This document shows positions 1 to 6,653 of a stretch of DNA of 12,612 nucleotides, in pieces. The notes beneath the pieces were generated by a model. The model did not search any database, was not told where the DNA came from, and saw only the letters and a program-made list of their open reading frames with translations. The DNA is taken from positions 1-12,612 of the forward strand of contig JAUXAJ010000139.1 of the NCBI GenBank assembly GCA_030620005.1, given 5' to 3'. This stretch comes from Promethearchaeota archaeon. GTDB lineage: Archaea > Asgardarchaeota > Lokiarchaeia > Sigynarchaeales > SOKP01. The stretch's first letter is position 1. Each line of letters starts with the position of its first letter. Made by a program: the position numbers and the translations under genes.

Positions 1-185
1 ACTGTTAATTACTTTAACACTTAAAAGATATTGGGTGAGATTTGATGTTAAGCATTGAAATTTCACTTAGGAGATAAAAATGCAATGTCTTACTAAAATT
101 ATTAAAATTAACAATAATTACAAATTACAAAACTTAAGTTAATAATATAACATGAATTATTCAAAGAAAAAAAATGGTGGAAGAA

Positions 186-1379
186 ATGGCATTTGAGTTT
201 ACTGAAGAGCAGGAAATGATTCGAGAAAGTGTTAGAGATTTTGCTCAAAAGAAAATCGCACCAATCGCTCTTGAAATGGAAAAAAAGAGAGAAATCCCGC
301 AGGATGTTATAAAAGGCATGGCAGAATTAGGACTCCTTGGATGCACGGCTGGAGAAGCTTATGGAGGTGCTGGATTAAGTGCGGTAAGCGCGGGCGTAAT
401 TGGAGAAGAATTAGCAAGAGCAGATTGCACGGGTTCTACTTGCGTGTATTATCTTGTTCCAGCGGCGTGGGGCTTTTTATTAAACAAATATGGTACTGAA
501 GACGCAAAACAAGAAGTATTTCCCAAATTAGTCGCCGGAGAGTGGTTTCTTGGCATTGCCACAACTGAAAGCGACGCTGGTTCTGATGTGGTCAACACGA
601 AAACCACGATTAAGCCAAATGGCGATGGTTACGTCGTAAATGGAGAAAAAATGTATATAAGTGGCGTGCGCGAAGCTGTTACGAATGGTGGAGGACATGT
701 TACCATAGGTCATCAGACACCCAGTCTTGGTTCGAGGGGAATGACCGTGTTTTATTTACCGTTAACTTCTGAAGGCATTACTCCAACATATATAGAAGAT
801 TTAGGTCGAGAAGGTATTTCTTGTGGCGGTTTTAAAGCAGAAAACGTTAAAATACCGAAGCATTACTTGATTGGCGAAGAAAATAAGGGATTTTACATCA
901 TACACGAAGGATATGAATATGCTAGAGCGCTAATTGCTGTAATTTGTGCGGGAGCTGGTTTACAATCGTTAGAAAATGGAATGAATTACGTGAAAGAAAG
1001 AAAGGTATTCGGAAGGCCTTTAGGTTATTTTCAAGAAATTAATTTTAGATTAGCAGAACACTATACTAGATTAACCATGTTAAGAGAACTGGGATATAAA
1101 GCGTTAAAGACTATTGATTTAGAACAGGAAGGCAAAGGAAATAGGTTTGAAACTAGTAAAATAGTAGCAATGAGTAAGATGTTCGCATCGGATTGGGCCT
1201 GTGAAGCGATAAACGATGTAATGCAATGGCAAGGTGCTTTTGGATATTCTCGAGAATGCCGAGACCAAGCAGCGTGGAGGGCTGTAAGGTCATTTTCTCT
1301 GGCTGAAGGGACAAAAGAAGTCATGAAGATGATCGTGGCAAGAGAATTGCTTGGTAAGGAAACGACTTCTTATAAATAA
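186..1379 (+). CDS. acyl-CoA dehydrogenase (FAD-dependent)
   Basis: Oxidises an acyl-CoA to the 2-enoyl-CoA (or runs in reverse), passing electrons from FAD to an electron-transfer flavoprotein in the cytosol. The protein is full length for the family (397 aa from this start). The N-terminal helical domain begins FEFTEEQ. The middle beta-domain carries the FAD/substrate motif TTESDAGSD (residues 126-134). The C-terminal helical domain has FGRPLGYFQ and the second family signature QWQGAFGY (347-354). Glu374, in LAEGTKE, aligns with the catalytic base of medium-chain dehydrogenases. An in-frame ATG at 174 would add four residues; I prefer 186 because GGTGG at 176-180 is a good ribosome binding site for it and the protein then starts like its relatives. 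A TATA-like AATATAAC lies at about 143-150. Acyl chain specificity cannot be read. The etfBA genes 4.5 kb downstream are plausible partners. Confidence 0.93.
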   Translation: MAFEFTEEQEMIRESVRDFAQKKIAPIALEMEKKREIPQDVIKGMAELGLLGCTAGEAYGGAGLSAVSAGVIGEELARADCTGSTCVYYLVPAAWGFLLNKYGTEDAKQEVFPKLVAGEWFLGIATTESDAGSDVVNTKTTIKPNGDGYVVNGEKMYISGVREAVTNGGGHVTIGHQTPSLGSRGMTVFYLPLTSEGITPTYIEDLGREGISCGGFKAENVKIPKHYLIGEENKGFYIIHEGYEYARALIAVICAGAGLQSLENGMNYVKERKVFGRPLGYFQEINFRLAEHYTRLTMLRELGYKALKTIDLEQEGKGNRFETSKIVAMSKMFASDWACEAINDVMQWQGAFGYSRECRDQAAWRAVRSFSLAEGTKEVMKMIVARELLGKETTSYK

Positions 1380-1389
1380 TATTTTTCAA

Positions 1390-1398
1390 TTTTTTTTT
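1390..1398 (+). terminator. T-tract terminator after acyl-CoA dehydrogenase
   Basis: A run of nine T starts 11 bases after the stop codon, with no hairpin before it. Archaeal RNA polymerase commonly terminates at such U-tracts. It would separate the dehydrogenase from the next gene. Confidence 0.45.
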
Positions 1399-1622
1399 CT
1401 ACTTCTAATATTTTTAAAGGAATTTAGAAGGTTACAGCCCTATTAAATACAATAAATCAACCTTGAGTATAATTATCTTAAATAGGACTAAAAGTAATTT
1501 TATACACATTTATTTATAAAAAAAATCCGAAAATCTAAAGGTAAAGATGGATTTGAAAGTTTAAAGTTCGTCAAAAATAAGAACTATAGTAGTGAAATTA
1601 AAAAATTGGAATGATTTAACAC

Positions 1623-3095
1623 ATGAACAGCGAACTTTCTGATTCTTTAGATGCCTTGTTTAACCCTCGAAATATTGCAATTTTCGAAGCGAGCGAAAAG
1701 TTATGGTATTTCATGACGGGGCTCAATGAGCAAAATTTCGATAAAAGCAAATTATACTTAATAAATTCATCAAAAGAGGAATTATTTGGCTTAAAGTGCT
1801 ATAAATCTTTAGACGACGTTCCAGAAGAGACGATTGATCTTCTAATATTATCTGTTGGAAGAAATAGGCTATCTAAAAGTTTAAAAAAGTTGTTAACTCA
1901 AAAAGAAATTAAAACGATCCACATCTTTACTGCCGGAATGGGAGAATCCGATAAAGAAGGAGTAGAAATTGAGAAGGAAGTATTTAAACTGTTAAATAAC
2001 GATAAAAATAATACTCGCGCAATAGGACCAAATTGCATGGGAGTCTATTCACCAAAAGGGCATTTAGCTTATGAACCCTTATTCCCAACAGAACCTGGGA
2101 TGATTTCATTAGTATTCCAATCAGGCGATCTTCATTCTCAAACGATTAGAGTTGGTTCATTGCGTCAAGGTTTAAGATATTCGAAGGGAGTTAGCGTTGG
2201 GAATTGCGTAGATCTTCAAATCTCTGACTTCTTGGAGTATTATAACAATGATGATGACACGGAATTGGTATTAGTTTATTATGAAGGTTTGAACGCCCTT
2301 CATCCTAACGAAGGAAAAAAATTATTGAACACACTGAAAGGCATGAAAAAGCCCGTTTTATTCATGAATGGGGGTAAAACCAAGCGAGCGCAAACAGCAG
2401 TATTGACGCACACGGGTTCAATCTGTACGAATCAAAAGATTTGGGAAGGTATTTACGCACAAACACCCGTAATTGAGGTTCCTACATCTCTAGATGACAT
2501 GTTAGATTACACATATCTTTTTTACGAATTAATAAAGAAATATAGAAATTCTGATGGTAATAAAAAAGAAATTCAGTATCCAATAGGGAAAAATGTTTTA
2601 ATAATTCTTTGGTCTGGAGGTTTTGGAATTGTTGCTACGAACACGTTAACAGAATTAGGATTGAACGTGCCCTATTTCGAGGGTGAAAAATTAGAACAAT
2701 TAAGAAAGATATATCCCATTAAAATCGGGAGTCTTTCCAATCCTTTGGATATACCATGGATTATTGGTACTGATACATTTGCAGAGATTGCTAAAGTAGC
2801 GATCTCGGAAAATATTGATCTCGTGATAATACAAACAGATGCTTGGAGCGAGGATGAGAGCGAAGAATTTAGCTCTTATTATAATAACTTATTGGAAGTA
2901 AAAGAATTTGCTGAATCCTTAAACAAGATTTTTGTCATGGTTTTACCTGAATATCAGAGTCGACATCGAAGGAAATATTACAATAAACTTATAAAAGATG
3001 GATTTATTGTATATCCTTCAGTTCGAAGAGTTGCAAGAGCATTTTTAGCTGTTTACGAACATGGAAGGAAAATTAATGCCACAAATAATAAATAA
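1623..3095 (+). CDS. acyl-CoA synthetase (NDP-forming) alpha-like, CoA-binding protein
   Basis: Related to the alpha subunit of archaeal ADP-forming acetyl/acyl-CoA synthetases, which convert acyl-CoA, ADP and phosphate to acid, CoA and ATP. At 490 aa it has the usual alpha-subunit length and no ATP-grasp (beta) domain. Residues ~10-145 form a CoA-binding Rossmann domain (FNPRNIAIFEAS; GPNCMGVYSP at 135-144). Residues ~150-300 form the first ligase domain, with VFQSGDL, SVGNCVDLQISDFLEYY and THTGS, where His263 matches the phospho-histidine of the SHTG motif. Residues ~320-480 form the second ligase-type domain (SGGFGIVATN, LSNPLDIPW). Oddities: the usual GAS of the CoA loop reads EAS, SGALGT reads SGDLHS, and no beta-subunit gene is adjacent. 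It could be a working subunit paired elsewhere, or a diverged CoA-sensing protein. ATG 1623 has only a weak upstream GGAATGA. Confidence 0.8.
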   Translation: MNSELSDSLDALFNPRNIAIFEASEKLWYFMTGLNEQNFDKSKLYLINSSKEELFGLKCYKSLDDVPEETIDLLILSVGRNRLSKSLKKLLTQKEIKTIHIFTAGMGESDKEGVEIEKEVFKLLNNDKNNTRAIGPNCMGVYSPKGHLAYEPLFPTEPGMISLVFQSGDLHSQTIRVGSLRQGLRYSKGVSVGNCVDLQISDFLEYYNNDDDTELVLVYYEGLNALHPNEGKKLLNTLKGMKKPVLFMNGGKTKRAQTAVLTHTGSICTNQKIWEGIYAQTPVIEVPTSLDDMLDYTYLFYELIKKYRNSDGNKKEIQYPIGKNVLIILWSGGFGIVATNTLTELGLNVPYFEGEKLEQLRKIYPIKIGSLSNPLDIPWIIGTDTFAEIAKVAISENIDLVIIQTDAWSEDESEEFSSYYNNLLEVKEFAESLNKIFVMVLPEYQSRHRRKYYNKLIKDGFIVYPSVRRVARAFLAVYEHGRKINATNNK

Positions 3096-3136
3096 TCTTT
3101 CCTAATTATCATATACAATTATTGCTTACCAAAATT

Positions 3137-4354
3137 TTATTTTATATTTGTAAATCCTTTACCTTTTTTTGGAACGTCCTCTTCCGTCACTACTTCTGCT
3201 TCCTCTTTCTCGAACGGTTTTATGGGTTTTGACTCGTCAATAGGAACATTACACGCCCAACATTGATTTTCCAAGTTGCTCAATGCTTCAGAACATTTCA
3301 AGCAATAAAATGTCTTGCATTCAGGACAGAGATAATTAATTCTCGATACTTCATTTTTACAGACCAAACACACTTTTTTTTCTTTTGAAATCGAGACTTC
3401 TTCTTCAGTAATGGTGCCAGGTCTTGTAAACATGCCCCAAATATCCGGGTGAACACTTTTATCCATGGATTGAGTTCCTTTAGAATAATATGCTCTTACA
3501 GTTTTTATGGTGTAATAAAATTTATAAAAATATAAACCTGTGAAGGGAAAGCCTAATAAAATGGTTTCAATTAGTAGTGGTGAAAAAACAAGCCTGAATA
3601 ATAACGTGAATTGCAAGCCAATAACGAATAACTCGAAGAGCACGCTATAAAATAATGAACGCTTGAGATTTTTGGGCGTAAAAAACATCGGAAATAACAT
3701 GAAGATGCCACCAAGGCACATTAATAAGGAAGGTACCCATACGGGTACAATGGGATATTCAAACAAGGTAATTATTCCTCTTATTGTTCCCGCCCATCCA
3801 ATACACACGTAACCCATTAAGATATGTGATGAAATTACCTTATATTCAAGCTGAGACCACCGAGTAAAAATTATGAGAACAATAATTCCTAAAATTGTAA
3901 CATAAGCGTAAGGTAACATGATTACTTCTGAATCATATTGAACGAAAAAGGGCATTATCGTAAATACAGCTCCTATTAAAGAAAGCAGGTATTTCGTACG
4001 TTTCAAAGTTTTCTCAAACATGATAATGAAAATCAAGGAACCAAGAAATAAAGAAAAGTATGTCAATTTAATAAATGTATCAAAAAAAACGTTAATTTCA
4101 TTAAACGCGGTATTTATATAAAATCCCGAGTTTTCATAAGTTCCCACCACAAAAATAGCGCTTAAAAGTGTAAATAACGCCATGTTCGCAAAAGAAATTA
4201 ACATTCCAGCAAATGCATATAACATTAGTTTTTCATTTGAGGATTCTTTTTTCCTCCCTCTTTTGAAATAAAAAATACTCCCCATGATTAAAATGCTAAA
4301 AGCACTTCCCAGAAAAAATATTGATACAATGTCCCAAAACATTACTGAAACCAT
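3137..4354 (-). CDS. polytopic membrane protein with C-terminal 8-Cys zinc-finger tail
   Basis: No named family recognised. The first ~290 of 405 residues contain about eight to nine hydrophobic helices, roughly at 8-30, 43-70, 93-113, 121-139, 145-164, 174-197, 206-226, 233-257 and 259-282. A basic loop (KRGRKK) follows helix 1. The tail after ~290 is hydrophilic. It carries four CxxC pairs at Cys329/332, 343/346, 351/354 and 365/368 with spacers of 10, 4 and 10 residues. This binds two zincs in RING fingers and in the Ssl1/p44 C4 domain of TFIIH (compare CPECKTFYCLKCSEAL). A Lys/Glu-rich end follows. The start has AGGGTAG six bases upstream. It is transcribed convergently to the gene on its left and divergently from vapBC. 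Inferred role: a membrane-anchored adaptor or protein-interaction scaffold; a ubiquitin-ligase role is possible but unproven. Confidence 0.75.
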   Translation of the reverse strand: MVSVMFWDIVSIFFLGSAFSILIMGSIFYFKRGRKKESSNEKLMLYAFAGMLISFANMALFTLLSAIFVVGTYENSGFYINTAFNEINVFFDTFIKLTYFSLFLGSLIFIIMFEKTLKRTKYLLSLIGAVFTIMPFFVQYDSEVIMLPYAYVTILGIIVLIIFTRWSQLEYKVISSHILMGYVCIGWAGTIRGIITLFEYPIVPVWVPSLLMCLGGIFMLFPMFFTPKNLKRSLFYSVLFELFVIGLQFTLLFRLVFSPLLIETILLGFPFTGLYFYKFYYTIKTVRAYYSKGTQSMDKSVHPDIWGMFTRPGTITEEEVSISKEKKVCLVCKNEVSRINYLCPECKTFYCLKCSEALSNLENQCWACNVPIDESKPIKPFEKEEAEVVTEEDVPKKGKGFTNIK

Positions 4355-4405
4355 CTTTCTACCCTCTCAATAAAAGAACCTTTAATTATTGAATATTATA
4401 AGATA

Positions 4406-4510
4406 TTAAATTTCTTTTTTATCATTTTCTTTATTCATGATTAACATATAAAGTTTTTCCCTTAATTCTATTTGTGGTCGGCTACCTAAAACTCGCATTG
4501 ACTCTTCCAT
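4406..4510 (-). CDS. possible 34-aa small protein
   Basis: An ATG-started frame reads MEESMRVLGSRPQIELREKL and continues to a stop 51 bases before the membrane-protein start, on the same strand. Its residue mix (charged, few Asn/Lys runs) looks more like coding sequence than the surrounding AT-rich spacer. The frame is open further upstream to a TGA, with a possible TTG start, so this may be the tail of a longer or decayed gene. There is no ribosome binding site. A TATA-like CTTATTTAAAAT lies at 4522-4533, a little too close for the first ATG but suitable for a near-leaderless start at Met5 (4498). No function can be given. Confidence 0.3.
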   Translation of the reverse strand: MEESMRVLGSRPQIELREKLYMLIMNKENDKKEI

Positions 4511-4592
4511 GTTTTTTTGGTATTTTAAATAAGTGTTAATTGAAAATTTATGTGAAATTTGCAAAGGCTTTCAGTTTTCTTTGAATTAGGGA

Positions 4593-4600
4593 TTTATAGA
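4593..4600 (+). promoter_or_regulatory. TATA-like box for the toxin-antitoxin pair
   Basis: TTTATAGA lies 42 bases before the ATG at 4643 and about 97 before the TTG at 4697. It would place transcription start near 4622-4627. It is the best archaeal TATA candidate in this divergent region; no clear BRE is visible. Confidence 0.35.
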
Positions 4601-4642
4601 TAAAAATGGAAATTTATGATAAAATCCCAAGAATTTTAAATT

Positions 4643-4954
4643 ATGGCATCATATTATTTTAATGGAAATGAATTATTATTAAGGAGAGAATTGGTTTTGA
4701 AAGTAAACACTGAAATTAGAAAGGTTGATTCTCAAGGAAGGATCGTGTTACCCCATAAATGGAGAGAAAAGGAACTCAAAGATGGGGATGAGGTAATTGT
4801 TATTGAAGATGAGGGAATCCTTAAGATAATCCCAAAGAAAAAAATTGATTTAACTCAGTTTTTTGATTCTTTAGAATACGATGAAGATCTTATAGGGAAA
4901 CTTGAAGACTGGTCTGATTTTGAAAATTATCTTTTAAATAAGAAATACAGGTAA
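4643..4954 (+). CDS. AbrB/MazE-type (VapB-like) antitoxin
   Basis: A swapped-hairpin AbrB DNA-binding domain is visible at residues ~19-68 of 103: NTEIRKVDSQGRIVLPHKWR, then LKDGDEVIVIEDEGILKIIP. The C-terminal part (FFDSLEYDEDLIGKLEDWSDFENYL) is acidic and would wrap the toxin. It should neutralise the PIN toxin encoded 6 bases downstream and repress its own promoter. The start is uncertain. The first 18 residues are atypical for the family, and AAGGAGAG at 4681-4688 lies eight bases before an in-frame TTG at 4697. That start gives an 85-aa protein beginning exactly at the AbrB domain, as relatives do. The longer ATG form has no ribosome binding site. The pair sits in a divergent spacer region, which fits a mobile addiction module. 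Confidence 0.82.
   Translation: MASYYFNGNELLLRRELVLKVNTEIRKVDSQGRIVLPHKWREKELKDGDEVIVIEDEGILKIIPKKKIDLTQFFDSLEYDEDLIGKLEDWSDFENYLLNKKYR
4681..4688 (+). promoter_or_regulatory. ribosome binding site pointing to a TTG start
   Basis: AAGGAGAG is the only strong Shine-Dalgarno match near the antitoxin gene. It lies inside the longer ATG-started frame and is spaced eight bases from TTG 4697, so it favours the shorter antitoxin. Confidence 0.5.
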
Positions 4955-4960
4955 AGTAGA

Positions 4961-5407
4961 ATGATATATATAGATGCTAATATTTTTATTTATGCATATT
5001 TTAAACCAAAAGAAGGGAAGGAATTATCAGACAAATTAAAATGGTGTAAAGAGGAAGCGAAAAATATAGTTCAAAAGATTAATGAAGAAGATAATGATTA
5101 TTGTATTTCTTTAATCCAGCTATCTGAAGTAGTGAACATATTAAAAAATGCAATGTCTTGGGAAGATTTACAAGCCTTTATCATGGGATTAATCTCAAAC
5201 AAATCAATTGAACTCGTAGAAGTACCGAAAATGTTATATATAAACGCGGTTAATAAAATAACGAAATATAAAATGGATTCAAACGATATTTCAGCGTATC
5301 TAATAATGAAAGAAAAAAAAATCAAAGAGATATATACATTTGATAGTCATTATCAAAATTTCTCTGATATTATTTGTCAACCTCAAATACCCGAGAAATT
5401 TAACTAA
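4961..5407 (+). CDS. PIN-domain ribonuclease toxin (VapC-like)
   Basis: Mg-dependent endoribonuclease of the PIN fold; VapC toxins cut tRNA or rRNA when freed from their antitoxin. The whole 148-aa protein is one PIN domain. The acidic site residues are visible: Asp5 in MIYIDANIFIY, Glu56 in IQLSEVVN, Asp109 in DSNDISAYLIM (Asp106 is the alternative) and Asp128 in YTFDSHYQNF. All catalytic positions are kept, so it appears active. It starts six bases after the antitoxin stop, the usual antitoxin-first arrangement. No strong ribosome binding site precedes it, so translation is probably coupled. The target RNA cannot be inferred from sequence. Confidence 0.88.
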   Translation: MIYIDANIFIYAYFKPKEGKELSDKLKWCKEEAKNIVQKINEEDNDYCISLIQLSEVVNILKNAMSWEDLQAFIMGLISNKSIELVEVPKMLYINAVNKITKYKMDSNDISAYLIMKEKKIKEIYTFDSHYQNFSDIICQPQIPEKFN

Positions 5408-5586
5408 GTTTTTCTAAATTGTAGCTTATTTTTTTACTTTCAAGACAAAATATATGAAAAGAGAAAAAAAACATTAGTCTAAAATTCATTATCAAACGAA
5501 AATTCAATTATGCAATCTTCTGTATTGATATTATTTCGTTGATTAAATGATTATCAATAATTCTATTTAATATTTCTCGGCTATAA

Positions 5587-5660
5587 ATTAACTTTTTTTA
5601 TATTTTAAACAACAATTTGAATAACGCCAAAAGGTTTATATTAATTACTAAATAATTTTT
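5587..5660 (+). repeat. direct repeat copy 1 (etf upstream)
   Basis: Begins ATTAACTTTTTTTATATTTT and includes ACAATTTGAATAACGCC. Aligned by eye with copy 2, about four fifths of positions match, with two single-base indels. The start is exactly 180 bp before that of copy 2. The TTTTTATATTTT core could be a TATA element. Confidence 0.65.
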
Positions 5661-5766
5661 GATTCGATTAAAAAGATTTTACTTTTTTATATTTCAAGGT
5701 AGTTTTTCAATTAATTATTTATTATATTTATCAGTAAGATCTCGCTTACAGATTAAACTACAATTA

Positions 5767-5840
5767 ATTAACTTTTTTTTATATTTTGAATGACAATTTA
5801 AATAACGCTTAAAAGATTCAAATTAATCATTAATTTTTTA
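5767..5840 (+). repeat. direct repeat copy 2 (etf upstream, promoter-proximal)
   Basis: Begins ATTAACTTTTTTTTATATTT and includes ACAATTTAAATAACGCT. Its TATA-like core at about 5778-5786 would place transcription start near 5810, giving a leader of ~55 bases before the etfB ATG. The shared AATAACGC element is the least AT-rich part and may be a regulator site. Confidence 0.6.
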
Positions 5841-5865
5841 AATTTTTTAAATTTATTCAACTATC

Positions 5866-6651
5866 ATGAGATTTATTGTCTGCGTAAAGCAAGTACCTGA
5901 TACGACTGAGGTTAAAATCGATCCAGAAACGAATACACTCGTAAGAGAGGGTGTTCCCAGTATATTAAACCCTTTTGATCAATTTGCCTTAGAACAGGCT
6001 ATTAAGATTAGGAAAGAGGGCGACGAAATCATCGTGATTTCCATGGGTCCCCCACAAGCTAAAAAAGCACTGTTAAAATGCCTTGCCTTAGGAGCGGATA
6101 AGGCAATCCTACTTAGTGATAATGCTTTTGCTGGTGCTGATACTTGGGCGACATCATATACTTTAACTCAATGTATCAAAAAGATTGGCGATTATAACAT
6201 TGTTCTTTGTGGTTTACAAGCAATAGATGGTGATACTGCGCAAGTTGGTCCAGAAATCGCGGGTCAGTTGGGTATTCCTCAAATTACTTATGTTGAAAGT
6301 ATAGAAAAACTAAACGAGAACAAGTTAGAAGTTAAAGCTCAAACGGACGATGGATATAAAATTATTGAAGTAAAGACACCAGTGCTCATTACTGGAATAA
6401 CGCCATCCTATTTTGAACCCACCAACCCTCCAATGATGAGTATAATGAAGGCCAACAAAAAACCCTTTTTAATGTGGGATGCCAATGAATTAGGTGGTGA
6501 TAAGGATAATTATGGGTTAAATGGCTCGTTAACTCAAGTTATAAACATTTATTCGCCTCCACCAAGAGAAAAAGGCGTGATAATTCAAGAGGAGCCTGAA
6601 GCGGCGGTTGAAAAATTAATTGATTTGTTATCGAAAGACAAGGTGATCTAA
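5866..6651 (+). CDS. etfB: electron-transfer flavoprotein beta subunit, bifurcating-type
   Basis: One half of the cytosolic ETF heterodimer that takes electrons from, or gives them to, acyl-CoA dehydrogenases. The 261-aa length is normal. Family landmarks run in order: MRFIVCVKQVPDT, NPFDQFALE (residues 35-43), GPPQAKKALLKCLALGADKA and GLQAIDGDTAQVGPEIAGQL (116-135). The DGDTAQVGP form is that of bifurcating ETFs such as those of Acidaminococcus and CarD, where the subunit binds a second FAD. Respiratory ETFs, which bind AMP there, have a different sequence. No clear ribosome binding site is seen before the ATG, so it may use a start signal in the AT-rich leader. Its stop lies two bases before the etfA start. 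That it truly bifurcates is inferred from this motif and from the ferredoxin-fused partner. Confidence 0.94.
   Translation: MRFIVCVKQVPDTTEVKIDPETNTLVREGVPSILNPFDQFALEQAIKIRKEGDEIIVISMGPPQAKKALLKCLALGADKAILLSDNAFAGADTWATSYTLTQCIKKIGDYNIVLCGLQAIDGDTAQVGPEIAGQLGIPQITYVESIEKLNENKLEVKAQTDDGYKIIEVKTPVLITGITPSYFEPTNPPMMSIMKANKKPFLMWDANELGGDKDNYGLNGSLTQVINIYSPPPREKGVIIQEEPEAAVEKLIDLLSKDKVI
6642..6647 (+). promoter_or_regulatory. ribosome binding site for the GTG start of etfA
   Basis: GGTGAT inside the last codons of etfB, six bases before GTG 6654, matches the archaeal 16S tail (AUCACCUCC). It decides the GTG start and implies coupled translation of the two ETF subunits. Confidence 0.65.
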
Positions 6652-6653
6652 TC

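Larger units (their letters stand above)
5408..5865. other. 458-base AT-rich non-coding region upstream of etfBA
   Basis: No convincing reading frame on either strand. The region contains two copies of a ~70-bp imperfect direct repeat (listed separately) and a third copy of its core (ACTTTTTTATATTTCAA at 5681-5697) exactly midway. A small hairpin GTAAG-ATCTCG-CTTAC lies near 5733-5748. Long T-runs near 5407-5440 may end the toxin transcript. The size is unusual between genes here and suggests a control region for the etf operon. Confidence 0.6.
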
